Origin: Oscillibacter sp.
GTDB lineage: Bacteria > Bacillota > Clostridia > Oscillospirales > Oscillospiraceae
Direction: 5' to 3'
Assembly: GCA_014799925.1 (NCBI GenBank)
Contig: JAAVHC010000074.1
Location: 1-32,999, forward strand
DNA length: 32,999 nt
Shown here: positions 18,557 to 24,995 of the stretch, one piece after another
Numbering within the stretch: the first letter of the stretch is position 1
How the letters are laid out: the number at the start of each line of letters is the position of its first letter
Position numbers and translations under genes: made by a program
Notes under the pieces: generated by a model
Told to the model about the DNA's origin: nothing
Databases searched by the model: none
The model's input: the letters and a program-made list of their open reading frames with translations, nothing else

Positions 18557-19858
18557 TCAAGCGCTTTGATGATAAAACTTTCTCTTGGTAAGGAGATAGC
18601 AGGCCGGAATCAGCCACAGGAGAAAGGCGTACAGAATGGCGCCGTTTCCCGCGCCCAGCATCGCCAGGGGAATGCTGCACGCAATGGACCACGGAATCAG
18701 TCCGGCAATCAGAATACCGGAGTTCTCAATATCCATGGCCAGCTCCTCCCGATCATCATATGCGCCCTCCAGCAGCTGCGCCCCCATCATGCTGGTCACC
18801 GCCTGATTGCACAGCGCCGCCGCGCACAGCGTGGAGACCACGATCATGGCCGGAAACCGGCCTGTCCTTTTTGCCAGCGCCTCCGCCCGGCCGCTGAGGG
18901 GCCGCAGCGCCCCCGTCCCCTCCAGGATCCCGGAGTACAGTCCCGTCAGGGCGACGATGACATAGCTCACCGCCATGCTGGTGATCCCTCCGCCGGAGAG
19001 AACGGCGGCCAGCGCGCCGTCCTGCGGGTGGTAGCCGCTCCACGCGCTCCGCAGGACCTCGCCGGGCGTAAAGCCCTGGAGCGCCACGGCCAGAACGGCC
19101 GCCGCCGCCGCGCTGGCCATGATGGTCCAGTGGATGGGTACCCGGCACAGGGGGAGCAGGAACATGACAGCCGCCGGGAGCAGCGTCCACCAGGACAGGG
19201 CGAACCGCCCCTCCAGCGCCTCCAGAACGGCCCCGTCCATGCGCTCCAGCGGGTGGCGCAGGGACAGGAACAGATAAAGCCCCAGCGTCAGCAGGGTGGG
19301 CAGCAATCCCGTGCGGAGCATCTGACGCACGTTCCGGTAAAGATCCGTATCCGTCACCGCCGCCACCAGACTGGCCGCCGAGGAGGCGGGAGAGCAGCGG
19401 TCCCCGAAGTACACGCCGGAGAGGACCACCCCCGCGGCGACGGCGGGGTCCACGCCGCCGGACCGGGCCAGCGCCATGAGGATCACGCCCAGCGTGCTGC
19501 TGACGCCGTAAGAGGTCCCCAGCACGTAGCTGAAGGCCGCGCAGAGCAGAAAGGCCAGCAGCAGGAAGAGCGGGGGCGTTACCAGCCCCACTCCCCAGAC
19601 AATACAGCTGGCGATGGTCCCGCCGCACCGCCATACGCCGGTGATCACCCCGATCAGCACAATGATCCGCACCACGATCAGCGATTTTTTGCACCTGGTC
19701 CAGGCCATCGCCCACAGCTGCCGGTGCGTAAACCCCTGCCGCAGGCCAAAAATCCAGAACAGGACCACCCCGCCCAGCAGCGCCCAGGCCACCGACCACC
19801 CCGTAATCAGGCAGACCGCCACCATGGCGAAAAAAAGCAGAAAGCAAACAGTCAGCAT
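18557..19858 (-). CDS. NhaC-type Na+/H+ antiporter family protein
   Basis: Predicted secondary transporter of the NhaC/ion-transporter superfamily, 433 residues with about eleven hydrophobic segments. The diagnostic segment GVYFGDRCSPASSAASLVAA near 150-170 matches the GD-x-x-SP motif of NhaC proteins, and SYVLGTSYGVSSTLGVILMALA precedes it. Some members exchange other cations or organic acids (for example malate/lactate), so sodium-proton exchange is the likeliest but not only possibility. Its ATG lies one base after the stop codon of the zinc-ribbon gene, so the two are translationally coupled, and the CDF exporter follows. Shared ion homeostasis is a plausible theme. Confidence 0.85.
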   Translation of the reverse strand: MLTVCFLLFFAMVAVCLITGWSVAWALLGGVVLFWIFGLRQGFTHRQLWAMAWTRCKKSLIVVRIIVLIGVITGVWRCGGTIASCIVWGVGLVTPPLFLLLAFLLCAAFSYVLGTSYGVSSTLGVILMALARSGGVDPAVAAGVVLSGVYFGDRCSPASSAASLVAAVTDTDLYRNVRQMLRTGLLPTLLTLGLYLFLSLRHPLERMDGAVLEALEGRFALSWWTLLPAAVMFLLPLCRVPIHWTIMASAAAAAVLAVALQGFTPGEVLRSAWSGYHPQDGALAAVLSGGGITSMAVSYVIVALTGLYSGILEGTGALRPLSGRAEALAKRTGRFPAMIVVSTLCAAALCNQAVTSMMGAQLLEGAYDDREELAMDIENSGILIAGLIPWSIACSIPLAMLGAGNGAILYAFLLWLIPACYLLTKRKFYHQSA

Positions 19859-19859
19859 A

Positions 19860-20459
19860 TTACTTTTTCCCCGGAATGGTCAGCGTATACTGACAGCACA
19901 GCCGGTCCAGGTCCTCATCCGTGGCGGCGGGCAGCCGCAGCCGCCCTCCGCAGGCGGGACAGACCAGATCCACCGCCGAGCCATGGACCTCCAGCGAGCA
20001 GCCCCCGGCTCCGCAGGCGCAGGATATGCCGTTCCGGGCGGCGATGTCCTTTAACTCGGACAGCACCTCGTACATGATCACGTCGTCCACAAAGGAGCAG
20101 TCCTCCGCCTCTGTTTTCTTCTGCACCGCGATCTCCAGCTCCCGCAGGGCCCGCTGAACCTGATAGACGTCCCCGATGTAGCAGCAAAGCTGCCGGCTGT
20201 CCGGGCAGGCCAGCCCCACGCCGGGGCCCTGGAGCAGCTTCCCGGCGGGAACCTCCGCCCGGTGCTCTCCGCCGCAGACGCCGCAGGGAACGGTTACACG
20301 GTAGTGGCCGTTCATCGGCTCCGCCGTCAGCTCGCTGCGGCCGCAGTCGCAGACCAGGCCGATTGCCGCGGCGCAAAGGGCAAAATGCGTGCGCTCCCCA
20401 TAGACCGGTTTTCCGCAGGAGGGACAGATATAGCCAAAGGCTCGGATGGATTCTGACAT
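19860..20459 (-). CDS. Cys-rich zinc-ribbon protein of unknown function
   Basis: I do not recognise the family. The 199-residue soluble protein has several CxxC or CxC knuckles: CPSCG (12-16), CDCG (38-41), CGVCGG (about 59-64), CACGAGGC in the second half, and CPACGG near 170. Together they could bind two or more zinc ions, and no catalytic motif is evident. The middle (about 95-140) looks helical (QVQRALRELEIAVQKKTEAE). AAAGGAAA precedes the ATG. It leads the operon with the NhaC-type antiporter, coupled by a one-base gap, which suggests a regulatory or accessory role for the transporter. That role is inference only. Confidence 0.75.
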   Translation of the reverse strand: MSESIRAFGYICPSCGKPVYGERTHFALCAAAIGLVCDCGRSELTAEPMNGHYRVTVPCGVCGGEHRAEVPAGKLLQGPGVGLACPDSRQLCCYIGDVYQVQRALRELEIAVQKKTEAEDCSFVDDVIMYEVLSELKDIAARNGISCACGAGGCSLEVHGSAVDLVCPACGGRLRLPAATDEDLDRLCCQYTLTIPGKK

Positions 20460-20552
20460 AACGAAATTTCCTTTCGCCGCTGTTTCGCAGCGTCACCGCG
20501 CCTTTGCGGACGCTGGCCCGCCGGCGCGTGCGATACGCGTTATTTTTCGGTT

Positions 20553-20581
20553 ATTGTATCACATCTCACGGGCAGGGGCAA
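20553..20581 (-). promoter_or_regulatory. Promoter of the zinc-ribbon/NhaC/CDF operon
   Basis: On the minus strand TTGCCC (20576-20581) and TACAAT (20553-20558) are separated by exactly 17 bases, with a TGTGA extension before the -10. It closely resembles the bactofilin promoter (TTGCCA, 17, TGTGA-TATAAT). Confidence 0.65.
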
Positions 20582-20600
20582 GATTCTGCCCGGGTTTTTT
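20569..20600 (+). terminator. Orphan plus-strand terminator-like hairpin
   Basis: CGGGCAG (20569-20575) pairs with CTGCCCG (20586-20592) and is followed by GGTTTTTT. No plus-strand gene ends here, and the stem overlaps the minus-strand -35 region. It may insulate the promoter or end a non-coding or antisense transcript. Confidence 0.5.
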
Positions 20601-20798
20601 GTTTATTTTTTGCCAATCTGCCCCAACGGTTCCAGGCGCGGCCAATCGCGGAATCCGCCGCCAGGTCCTCCCCCGGTCTGGCGCCGATTCCGGTTCCTGC
20701 GAAAAGCCCCACGCAGACCGGCAGGCCGGTCAGACTCCCCCGAAGGGGCCTCCAACCGGCCTGGGTTTCCTGTTCTGGACCATACAGCAAGTCGCTTC
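20601..20798. other. Gene-free GC-rich spacer
   Basis: This part of the 552-base gap 20460-21011 has no convincing gene. Short frames exist on both strands but lack ribosome binding sites and recognisable domains. Scattered short inverted repeats (for example CCCCCGAAGGGG-like near 20738-20750) are visible. It leads into the palindrome cluster. Confidence 0.5.
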
Positions 20799-21010
20799 TT
20801 ATTCCTTCCGAGCGAAAAGGGCCGGAAGTAATATGTGCCCTGTTTTGCGGATTTCGCAATGACCACATCGAGTGGTCATGCGAAATTCAATTCTGCACAG
20901 CCGCTTGATGCGGCTGTGCAGAATCGCGGTTGCCGCCGTTTACGGCGGCGAGCAAAACGGCTCGGATCAAATGTTATTATTTCCGAACTTTAAGTCCGGA
21001 AATAATAACA
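20799..21010. repeat. Composite palindromic element (five nested hairpins)
   Basis: Five inverted repeats lie head to tail over 212 bases: TTATTCCTTCCG/CCGGAAGTAATA (20799-20833); ATTTCGCAATGACCAC/GTGGTCATGCGAAAT (20851-20886); a perfect 15-bp stem ATTCTGCACAGCCGC (20890-20924); GCCGCCG-TTTA-CGGCGGC (20932-20949); and TGTTATTATTTCCG/CGGAAATAATAACA (20972-21010). The first and last share a core, so the unit is bounded by related palindromes. No open frame with coding character spans it. It ends 2 bases before the stop of the flavodoxin-fold gene. It resembles a REP/MITE-like non-coding element; family identity is unknown. Confidence 0.75.
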
Positions 21011-21011
21011 T

Positions 21012-21557
21012 TCAAATGGATATTCCCAGCTCACGGGCATCCTCCAGCTCCCTGCGGCCTTCAATATCGCCTATGGCCATCACGCCGCCGCACAAAATCT
21101 TGCCGATGCTTTTCCAACCCATATGCTTTTCCAACCGGTCGTACCAGTACAGCGTCTCCTCAAAGCCATGCCCCTCCGCCGCCATCAGCAGGGCGCACTC
21201 CTTTTTCGGGTTGCGATAATCGGGGTCGCATTCCGTTACGGCAAACAGGCGGTCAAAGGCGCATTTCAGCTGGCCGCTGATGCTCCAGTAGTAGAGGGGA
21301 GTCGCCAGGACAACCACATCGGCATCCTTGTAAACAGGGTAAATCTTCTCCATATCATCCCGCTGAACACAGGGATGCTCCGGATCCTTCCCACCGCCGA
21401 AGCAGCCCCTGCACCCGTGGATGTTCATGCCGTCCAGGAAAAATTCCGTTACTGTGTTCCCGGCGCTCTCCGCGCCCTCGGTAAACGCCCTGACCAGCGC
21501 GGAAGTATTGCCCTTCCTGCGGGGGCTGCCGTTCAGGATCACAATTTTCTTGGACAT
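21012..21557 (-). CDS. NADPH-dependent FMN reductase-like flavoprotein (copy 2)
   Basis: Predicted FMN-binding oxidoreductase of the iron-sulfur-flavoprotein/NADPH-dependent FMN reductase group, 181 residues. The FMN-phosphate loop is NGSPRRKGNTSAL (9-21), and ATPLYYWSISGQLKCAFDR (about 86-104) is the flavin-side and dimer motif. A short Cys pair, GCRGCFGGGKDPEHPC, sits near 49-64 where iron-sulfur flavoproteins hold a cluster, but the spacing does not prove one. It lies 15 bases after a paralogue of identical length and similar sequence, pointing to tandem duplication. Substrates of the family include quinones, azo dyes and flavins. Confidence 0.88.
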   Translation of the reverse strand: MSKKIVILNGSPRRKGNTSALVRAFTEGAESAGNTVTEFFLDGMNIHGCRGCFGGGKDPEHPCVQRDDMEKIYPVYKDADVVVLATPLYYWSISGQLKCAFDRLFAVTECDPDYRNPKKECALLMAAEGHGFEETLYWYDRLEKHMGWKSIGKILCGGVMAIGDIEGRRELEDARELGISI

Positions 21558-21572
21558 ATGTCCGATCCTCCC

Positions 21573-22118
21573 TTAAAATTTCTCCGCCAGATCCGCGGCC
21601 TGTTTGCAGCCGTCGGTCTTCTCAATATCTCCCACGTTCAGTACGCCGGGAACCATGACTTCGCCCACCATCTTCCACTTCAGCAGCGCGGCGGTACGCT
21701 CCATGGGGACGCGCACGCCGTCCAGGACGGACATATCCTCTTCCTCGCAGCAGGCGATCACGGCGCACTCCTTGCCCGCAAAATCCTTGCCGCCTACCAC
21801 CAGGGAGAACATCTTGTCAATGACGCCCTTGATCTGAGCGGGGATGGAGTACCAGTAGACCGGCATGGTAAAGACCACCGCGTCCGCGTCCAGAATGGCG
21901 GGGGCAATGGTGTTGAAATCGTCGTCAAAGGAACATGCCTTGCCGGTCTTGTAGCACGTCTCGCAGGCGTGGCAGCCGCCCACGTTCATCATCGCCGCGT
22001 CAAAGCGGGTAATCTGGTGGCCCCTGGCCTGGGCCGCCTGAATGAAAGCATCCGTCATGGCAAAGCTGTTGCCCTTCTTGCGGGGGCTGCCGGTAACGAC
22101 TACGATTTTCTTGCTCAT
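21573..22118 (-). CDS. NADPH-dependent FMN reductase-like flavoprotein (copy 1)
   Basis: Paralogue of the next gene, also 181 residues: TGSPRKKGNSFAM (9-21) binds FMN phosphate and TMPVYWYSIPAQIKGVIDK (about 84-102) is the flavin/dimer segment. A Cys cluster GGCHACETCYKTGKAC (about 47-62) has CxxC-x2-C-x5-C-like spacing, as in iron-sulfur flavoproteins. AAGGAGG precedes the ATG, and a promoter with TTGATT and TACAAT lies upstream. It is divergent from an HxlR regulator with a conserved N-terminal Cys, the common arrangement for redox- or quinone-induced reductases. It is first of a two-gene operon. Confidence 0.88.
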   Translation of the reverse strand: MSKKIVVVTGSPRKKGNSFAMTDAFIQAAQARGHQITRFDAAMMNVGGCHACETCYKTGKACSFDDDFNTIAPAILDADAVVFTMPVYWYSIPAQIKGVIDKMFSLVVGGKDFAGKECAVIACCEEEDMSVLDGVRVPMERTAALLKWKMVGEVMVPGVLNVGDIEKTDGCKQAADLAEKF

Positions 22119-22162
22119 ATTAAGTACCTCCTTAATTTGCGGGATTGACTTTTCCCGCGTCT

Positions 22163-22240
22163 GATAGTATCATTGTAGCGAAAGCGGAACAAAAATCAAG
22201 TACGCACATTCAGGTATGATACTTACCCGGAGGATAGTAT
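22163..22240. promoter_or_regulatory. Divergent promoter and HxlR half-sites
   Basis: The 125-base divergent gap holds a minus-strand promoter (TTGATT at 22194-22199, TACAAT at 22172-22177, 16-base spacer). Three copies of one word lie in it: GATAGTAT at 22163-22170, its inverse ATGATACT at 22216-22223, and GATAGTAT at 22233-22240. The first is just downstream of the reductase -10; the third overlaps the leader of the HxlR gene. They are candidate operator half-sites. Confidence 0.55.
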
Positions 22241-22243
22241 GAA

Positions 22244-22585
22244 ATGGAAGAACACTGCATTTCACAGGAGCGCCTTGGCGATACCGGTTTCAGCTACACT
22301 CTGTCGCTTATCAACGGCAAATATAAAATGACAATTCTGTATACGCTGATGGAGTTCGGCGTAGTACGGTTCAATGAGATGAAACGGTATATTGGCGATA
22401 TTTCTTATAAGACCCTCAGCTCCGCCCTGAAGGAATTGGAGGCGGACCAGCTGATCCACAGAGAGGAATATCCGCAGATTCCCCCAAAGGTGGAATACAG
22501 CCTGACGGAGCGCGGGAAGTCTCTTATCCCCATATTAGACGGGATGTGCGAATGGGGCAGTCAGAATCGTCTTTCCCCACGGTAA
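22244..22585 (+). CDS. HxlR-family redox-sensing-type transcriptional regulator
   Basis: Winged helix-turn-helix dimeric regulator of 113 residues. The HxlR core is clear: SLINGKYKMTILYTLMEFGVVRFNEMKRYIGDISYKTLSSALKELEADQLIHREEY, then PPKVEYSLTERGKSLIPIL. Cys 5 lies in the N-terminal stretch where YodB-type members carry the thiol that senses quinones or electrophiles. GGAGG precedes the ATG by 10 bases. It diverges from two flavin reductase genes, which it probably represses until stress; repeated GATAGTAT words between them are candidate sites. Redox sensing is inferred from the Cys and the neighbours. Confidence 0.9.
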   Translation: MEEHCISQERLGDTGFSYTLSLINGKYKMTILYTLMEFGVVRFNEMKRYIGDISYKTLSSALKELEADQLIHREEYPQIPPKVEYSLTERGKSLIPILDGMCEWGSQNRLSPR

Positions 22586-22614
22586 GGACCGGCGCGGCTG
22601 CGCCGGTCCTTACC
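22581..22614. terminator. Bidirectional terminator between hxlR-type gene and pyrG
   Basis: A perfect 15-bp stem (22581-22595 with 22600-22614, loop GGCT) includes the HxlR stop codon. It separates two convergent genes; T runs are weak, but the stem is very stable. Confidence 0.75.
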
Positions 22615-22652
22615 GTTCCACAGAGCGGAAACGCTTGGCTGAAGTCCTTCCT

Positions 22653-24269
22653 TCACGCGTTACCGCATATGTCCTCGGTTTCCTTCGCCGCCCTGATAAA
22701 CTCCCGGAACAGCGGATGGGCCCGGTTGGGCCGGCTCTTCAGCTCCGGATGGAACTGCACCCCCACAAACCAGGGGTGATCCGGCAGTTCCACGATCTCC
22801 ACCAGCCGTCCGTCCGGGGACTGGCCCGTCAGAGCCAGCCCGGCCTCCGTCAGCGCCTGACGGAAATCGTTGCTGAACTCATACCGGTGGCGGTGGCGCT
22901 CATTGATTTCCTCCCGGCCGTAGGCCGCCAGGGCGCGGCTCCCTGCCGCCAGCACGCAGGGATAGCTCCCCAGCCGCATGGTGCCGCCCTTGTCCGTTAC
23001 GTCCGCCTGGTCCGGCATCAGGTCGATGACCGGATATTTCGTACTGGGGTCCAGCTCGCTGGAGTGGGCCCCCGCCAGGCCTGCCGCGTTCCGGGCGAAC
23101 TCCACCACCGCCATCTGCATCCCCAGGCAGACGCCCAGGAAGGGAACCTTATTCTCCCGGGCGTACCGGACGGCGGAAATCTTGCCCTCCGCGCCCCGGC
23201 TTCCGAAGCCGCCGGGGACCAGCACGCCGCCGCAGCCCGCCAGCAGAGAGGCGGCGTTTTCGTCCGTCACCGTCTCGCTGTCGATCCAGCGGATCTCCAC
23301 CTTCACGCCATTCTCGATCCCGCCGTGGGTCAGGGCCTCCACCACGGAGAGATAGGCGTCATGCAGTGCCACGTACTTGCCAACCAGGGCGATTTCCACC
23401 GTACCCGTGGGATGCTTCGCCCTGTGGACCATGGTGGCCCACTCGGTGAGGTCCGGCATGTGGCAGATGAGTCCCAGCCGCCGGACCACCACGTCCGCCA
23501 GGCCCTCCCGCTCCAGCATCAGCGGCACCTCGTAGAGCAAATCCGCCGTCAGATTGGGAATGGCGTGGTCCACGGGAATGTTGCAGAACAGCGAGATTTT
23601 TTCCAGGATCTCCTTGGGCACCGGCTGGTCGCAGCGGCACATGATGACGTCCGGCTGGATGCCCAGTGAAAGCAGCTCCTTGGCGGAGTGCTGGGTGGGC
23701 TTGCTTTTCAGCTCCCCCGTGCCGGGGATGGAGACAATGAGGGAGACATGGATGAACATGACGTTGTGCCGTCCCCGCTCCGCCGCCACCTGACGGATGG
23801 ACTCCAGGAAGGGCTGGCTCTCAATGTCGCCTACGGTGCCGCCGATCTCCACGATGGCCACGTCCGTGTCCGGGGTGTCCAGCTGGTAGATGCGGCGCTT
23901 GATCTCCCCGGTGATATGGGGGATGATCTGTACCGTGCCCCCCAGGTAATCTCCCCGGCGCTCCCGGTTCAGTACGTCCCAGTACACCTTGCCGGAGGAC
24001 ACGGAGGAGTTCACGTCCAGGTTCTCGTCGATGAACCGCTCATAGTGCCCCAGATCCAGGTCGGTCTCCGCGCCGTCGTCGGTGACGAAGACCTCCCCGT
24101 GCTGGTAGGGATTCATCGTGCCGGGGTCCACGTTGAGATAGGGGTCCAGCTTCTGGACCCTGACCCGCAGGCCCCGCTGCTTCAGCAGCCGCCCCAGGGA
24201 CGCCGCGGTGATGCCTTTTCCCAGCCCGGACACCACGCCGCCGGTGACGAAAATGTACTTGACGGACAC
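22653..24269 (-). CDS. pyrG: CTP synthase
   Basis: Makes CTP from UTP with ATP and glutamine. The 538-residue protein has an N-terminal synthetase domain ([17 protein letters not shown] at 4-20 with the P-loop; [24 protein letters not shown]) and a C-terminal class I glutamine amidotransferase domain (VPGGFGSRG, the nucleophile Cys in FLGVCLGMQ near 378, and the His-Glu pair in GVQFHPE near 507). A GTG start at 24269 is chosen: AAGGAGGGG lies just before it and [10 protein letters not shown] is the usual N-terminus; the frame ten codons further upstream has no signal. It is single-gene, with its own promoter and a terminator-like hairpin in the leader. Confidence 0.97.
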   Translation of the reverse strand: MSVKYIFVTGGVVSGLGKGITAASLGRLLKQRGLRVRVQKLDPYLNVDPGTMNPYQHGEVFVTDDGAETDLDLGHYERFIDENLDVNSSVSSGKVYWDVLNRERRGDYLGGTVQIIPHITGEIKRRIYQLDTPDTDVAIVEIGGTVGDIESQPFLESIRQVAAERGRHNVMFIHVSLIVSIPGTGELKSKPTQHSAKELLSLGIQPDVIMCRCDQPVPKEILEKISLFCNIPVDHAIPNLTADLLYEVPLMLEREGLADVVVRRLGLICHMPDLTEWATMVHRAKHPTGTVEIALVGKYVALHDAYLSVVEALTHGGIENGVKVEIRWIDSETVTDENAASLLAGCGGVLVPGGFGSRGAEGKISAVRYARENKVPFLGVCLGMQMAVVEFARNAAGLAGAHSSELDPSTKYPVIDLMPDQADVTDKGGTMRLGSYPCVLAAGSRALAAYGREEINERHRHRYEFSNDFRQALTEAGLALTGQSPDGRLVEIVELPDHPWFVGVQFHPELKSRPNRAHPLFREFIRAAKETEDICGNA

Positions 24270-24310
24270 AAAAACCCCTCCTTGTTTTCGCCGGCGCATC
24301 CCGGCCTGTA

Positions 24311-24349
24311 AAATAAAAAATCAATACTTTTTCCTGAAAGAAAAAGTAT
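24311..24349 (-). terminator. Terminator-like hairpin in the pyrG leader (possible attenuator)
   Basis: ATACTTTTTC (24324-24333) and GAAAAAGTAT (24340-24349) form a perfect 10-bp stem. On the minus strand it is followed by TTTTTTATTTT (24311-24320), the layout of an intrinsic terminator, between the pyrG promoter and its start codon. Further upstream in the leader, GGAAC-AGTAAA-GTTCC and a GCAATT/AATTGC pair could form competing structures. A similar hairpin recurs at 28,819, so it may also be a dispersed element. Confidence 0.6.
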
Positions 24350-24426
24350 CAAAAGGAACTTTACTGTTCCCTGCAATTCCTGGATTTTCACAATTGCGTT
24401 TTTTATCGAGGAATTACACAGGGCTA

Positions 24427-24455
24427 ATAATAGACCCCTCCGCCCAAAAAGTCAA
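24427..24455 (-). promoter_or_regulatory. pyrG promoter
   Basis: On the minus strand TTGACT (24450-24455) and TATTAT (24427-24432) have a 17-base spacer. Transcription would start about 150 bases before the GTG. The initial bases are not the GGGC run used for CTP-dependent reiterative transcription in B. subtilis pyrG. Confidence 0.75.
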
Positions 24456-24480
24456 GGCGCCGAAAGGCAAGTCGTTCTTC

Positions 24481-24515
24481 TTATTGTTTCCGAATGAAAA
24501 ATTCGGAAACAGCAA
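24481..24515. repeat. Dispersed palindrome copy upstream of pyrG
   Basis: TTATTGTTTCCGAAT (24481-24495) pairs with ATTCGGAAACAGCAA (24501-24515) around GAAAA. The left flank (CAAGTCGTTCTT) matches the left flank of the copy at 20,799 (CAAGTCGCTTCTT), showing shared ancestry beyond the stem. It lies in the 354-base gap 24270-24623, which otherwise holds the pyrG and mazG-like promoters. Confidence 0.7.
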
Positions 24516-24556
24516 TGGCCGCCGGGATAAAACTCCAACAGTTTCACCAACTCATG

Positions 24557-24585
24557 TTGAATTTTCCGGAGGCTTATGATAAGAT
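24557..24585 (+). promoter_or_regulatory. Promoter of the MazG-like/ROK operon
   Basis: TTGAAT (24557-24562) and TAAGAT (24580-24585) with a 17-base spacer, about 40 bases before the MazG-like start codon. Confidence 0.55.
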
Positions 24586-24623
24586 GCAAAGCAGAAAACC
24601 GGAGTTCGCGGAGGAGTTTTGTG

Positions 24624-24995
24624 ATGAAAGTTACTATAGAGGAACTGGAAGCGTATCTGTCTGACCATTACGGCAATGGTGGAATTGACCAGAGCCTGTT
24701 TATGAAGCTTGTCGAAGAAATCGGAGAAGTCGCTGAGGTCCTGAACAAAAAGGCAGGCAGAAAATCATCCGGGAATGAAGACTTACAGGCTCAATTGGGC
24801 AATGAATTGGCTGATGTAATACATTACGCTGTAGCCATTGCCGCACTAAACGGGCTCGATATGAATGACATTATCATTCGCAAGGATAAAACAGCCTCCG
24901 TAAAATATAATCACAGAACAAATTTAGAACAGTTCGTCTTGGATAAGCGAAATGCCAATGCCTTTATAGAACATGCAACGGATGGTGACATATGA
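24624..24995 (+). CDS. MazG-like nucleotide pyrophosphohydrolase
   Basis: Predicted all-alpha NTP pyrophosphatase of 123 residues, probably a house-cleaning or dUTPase/MazG-related enzyme acting on nucleoside triphosphates. The metal-binding set is visible: KLVEEIGEVAEVLN (about 29-42, the E-E-x-x-E motif) and NELADVIHYAVAIAALNG (about 60-77, E-x-x-D). A basic segment KDKTASVKYNHR follows, where such enzymes often bind phosphate. The ATG at 24624 is chosen because GGAGGAG precedes it by 7-8 bases. Its stop overlaps the start of the ROK gene by four bases (ATGA), so the two are made together. The substrate is unknown. Confidence 0.85.
   Translation: MKVTIEELEAYLSDHYGNGGIDQSLFMKLVEEIGEVAEVLNKKAGRKSSGNEDLQAQLGNELADVIHYAVAIAALNGLDMNDIIIRKDKTASVKYNHRTNLEQFVLDKRNANAFIEHATDGDI

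Noticed and set aside
17489-20077. An 862-codon open frame on the plus strand
   Set aside because: It is antisense to the CDF and NhaC-type genes, with Gln/Arg/His-rich low-complexity translation; the minus-strand frames have clear family motifs.
20446-20908. Overlapping plus-strand frames in the gene-free gap
   Set aside because: No ribosome binding sites, Arg/Pro/Ser-rich translation, and they run through the palindrome cluster, so they are accidental.
20799-21010. CRISPR array
   Set aside because: The repeats are different inverted repeats rather than one direct repeat with unique spacers, and no cas genes are near.
24400-24432. CTP-sensing reiterative initiation at pyrG
   Set aside because: The bases following the -10 read TAGCCCTG, not the GGGC run the mechanism requires.
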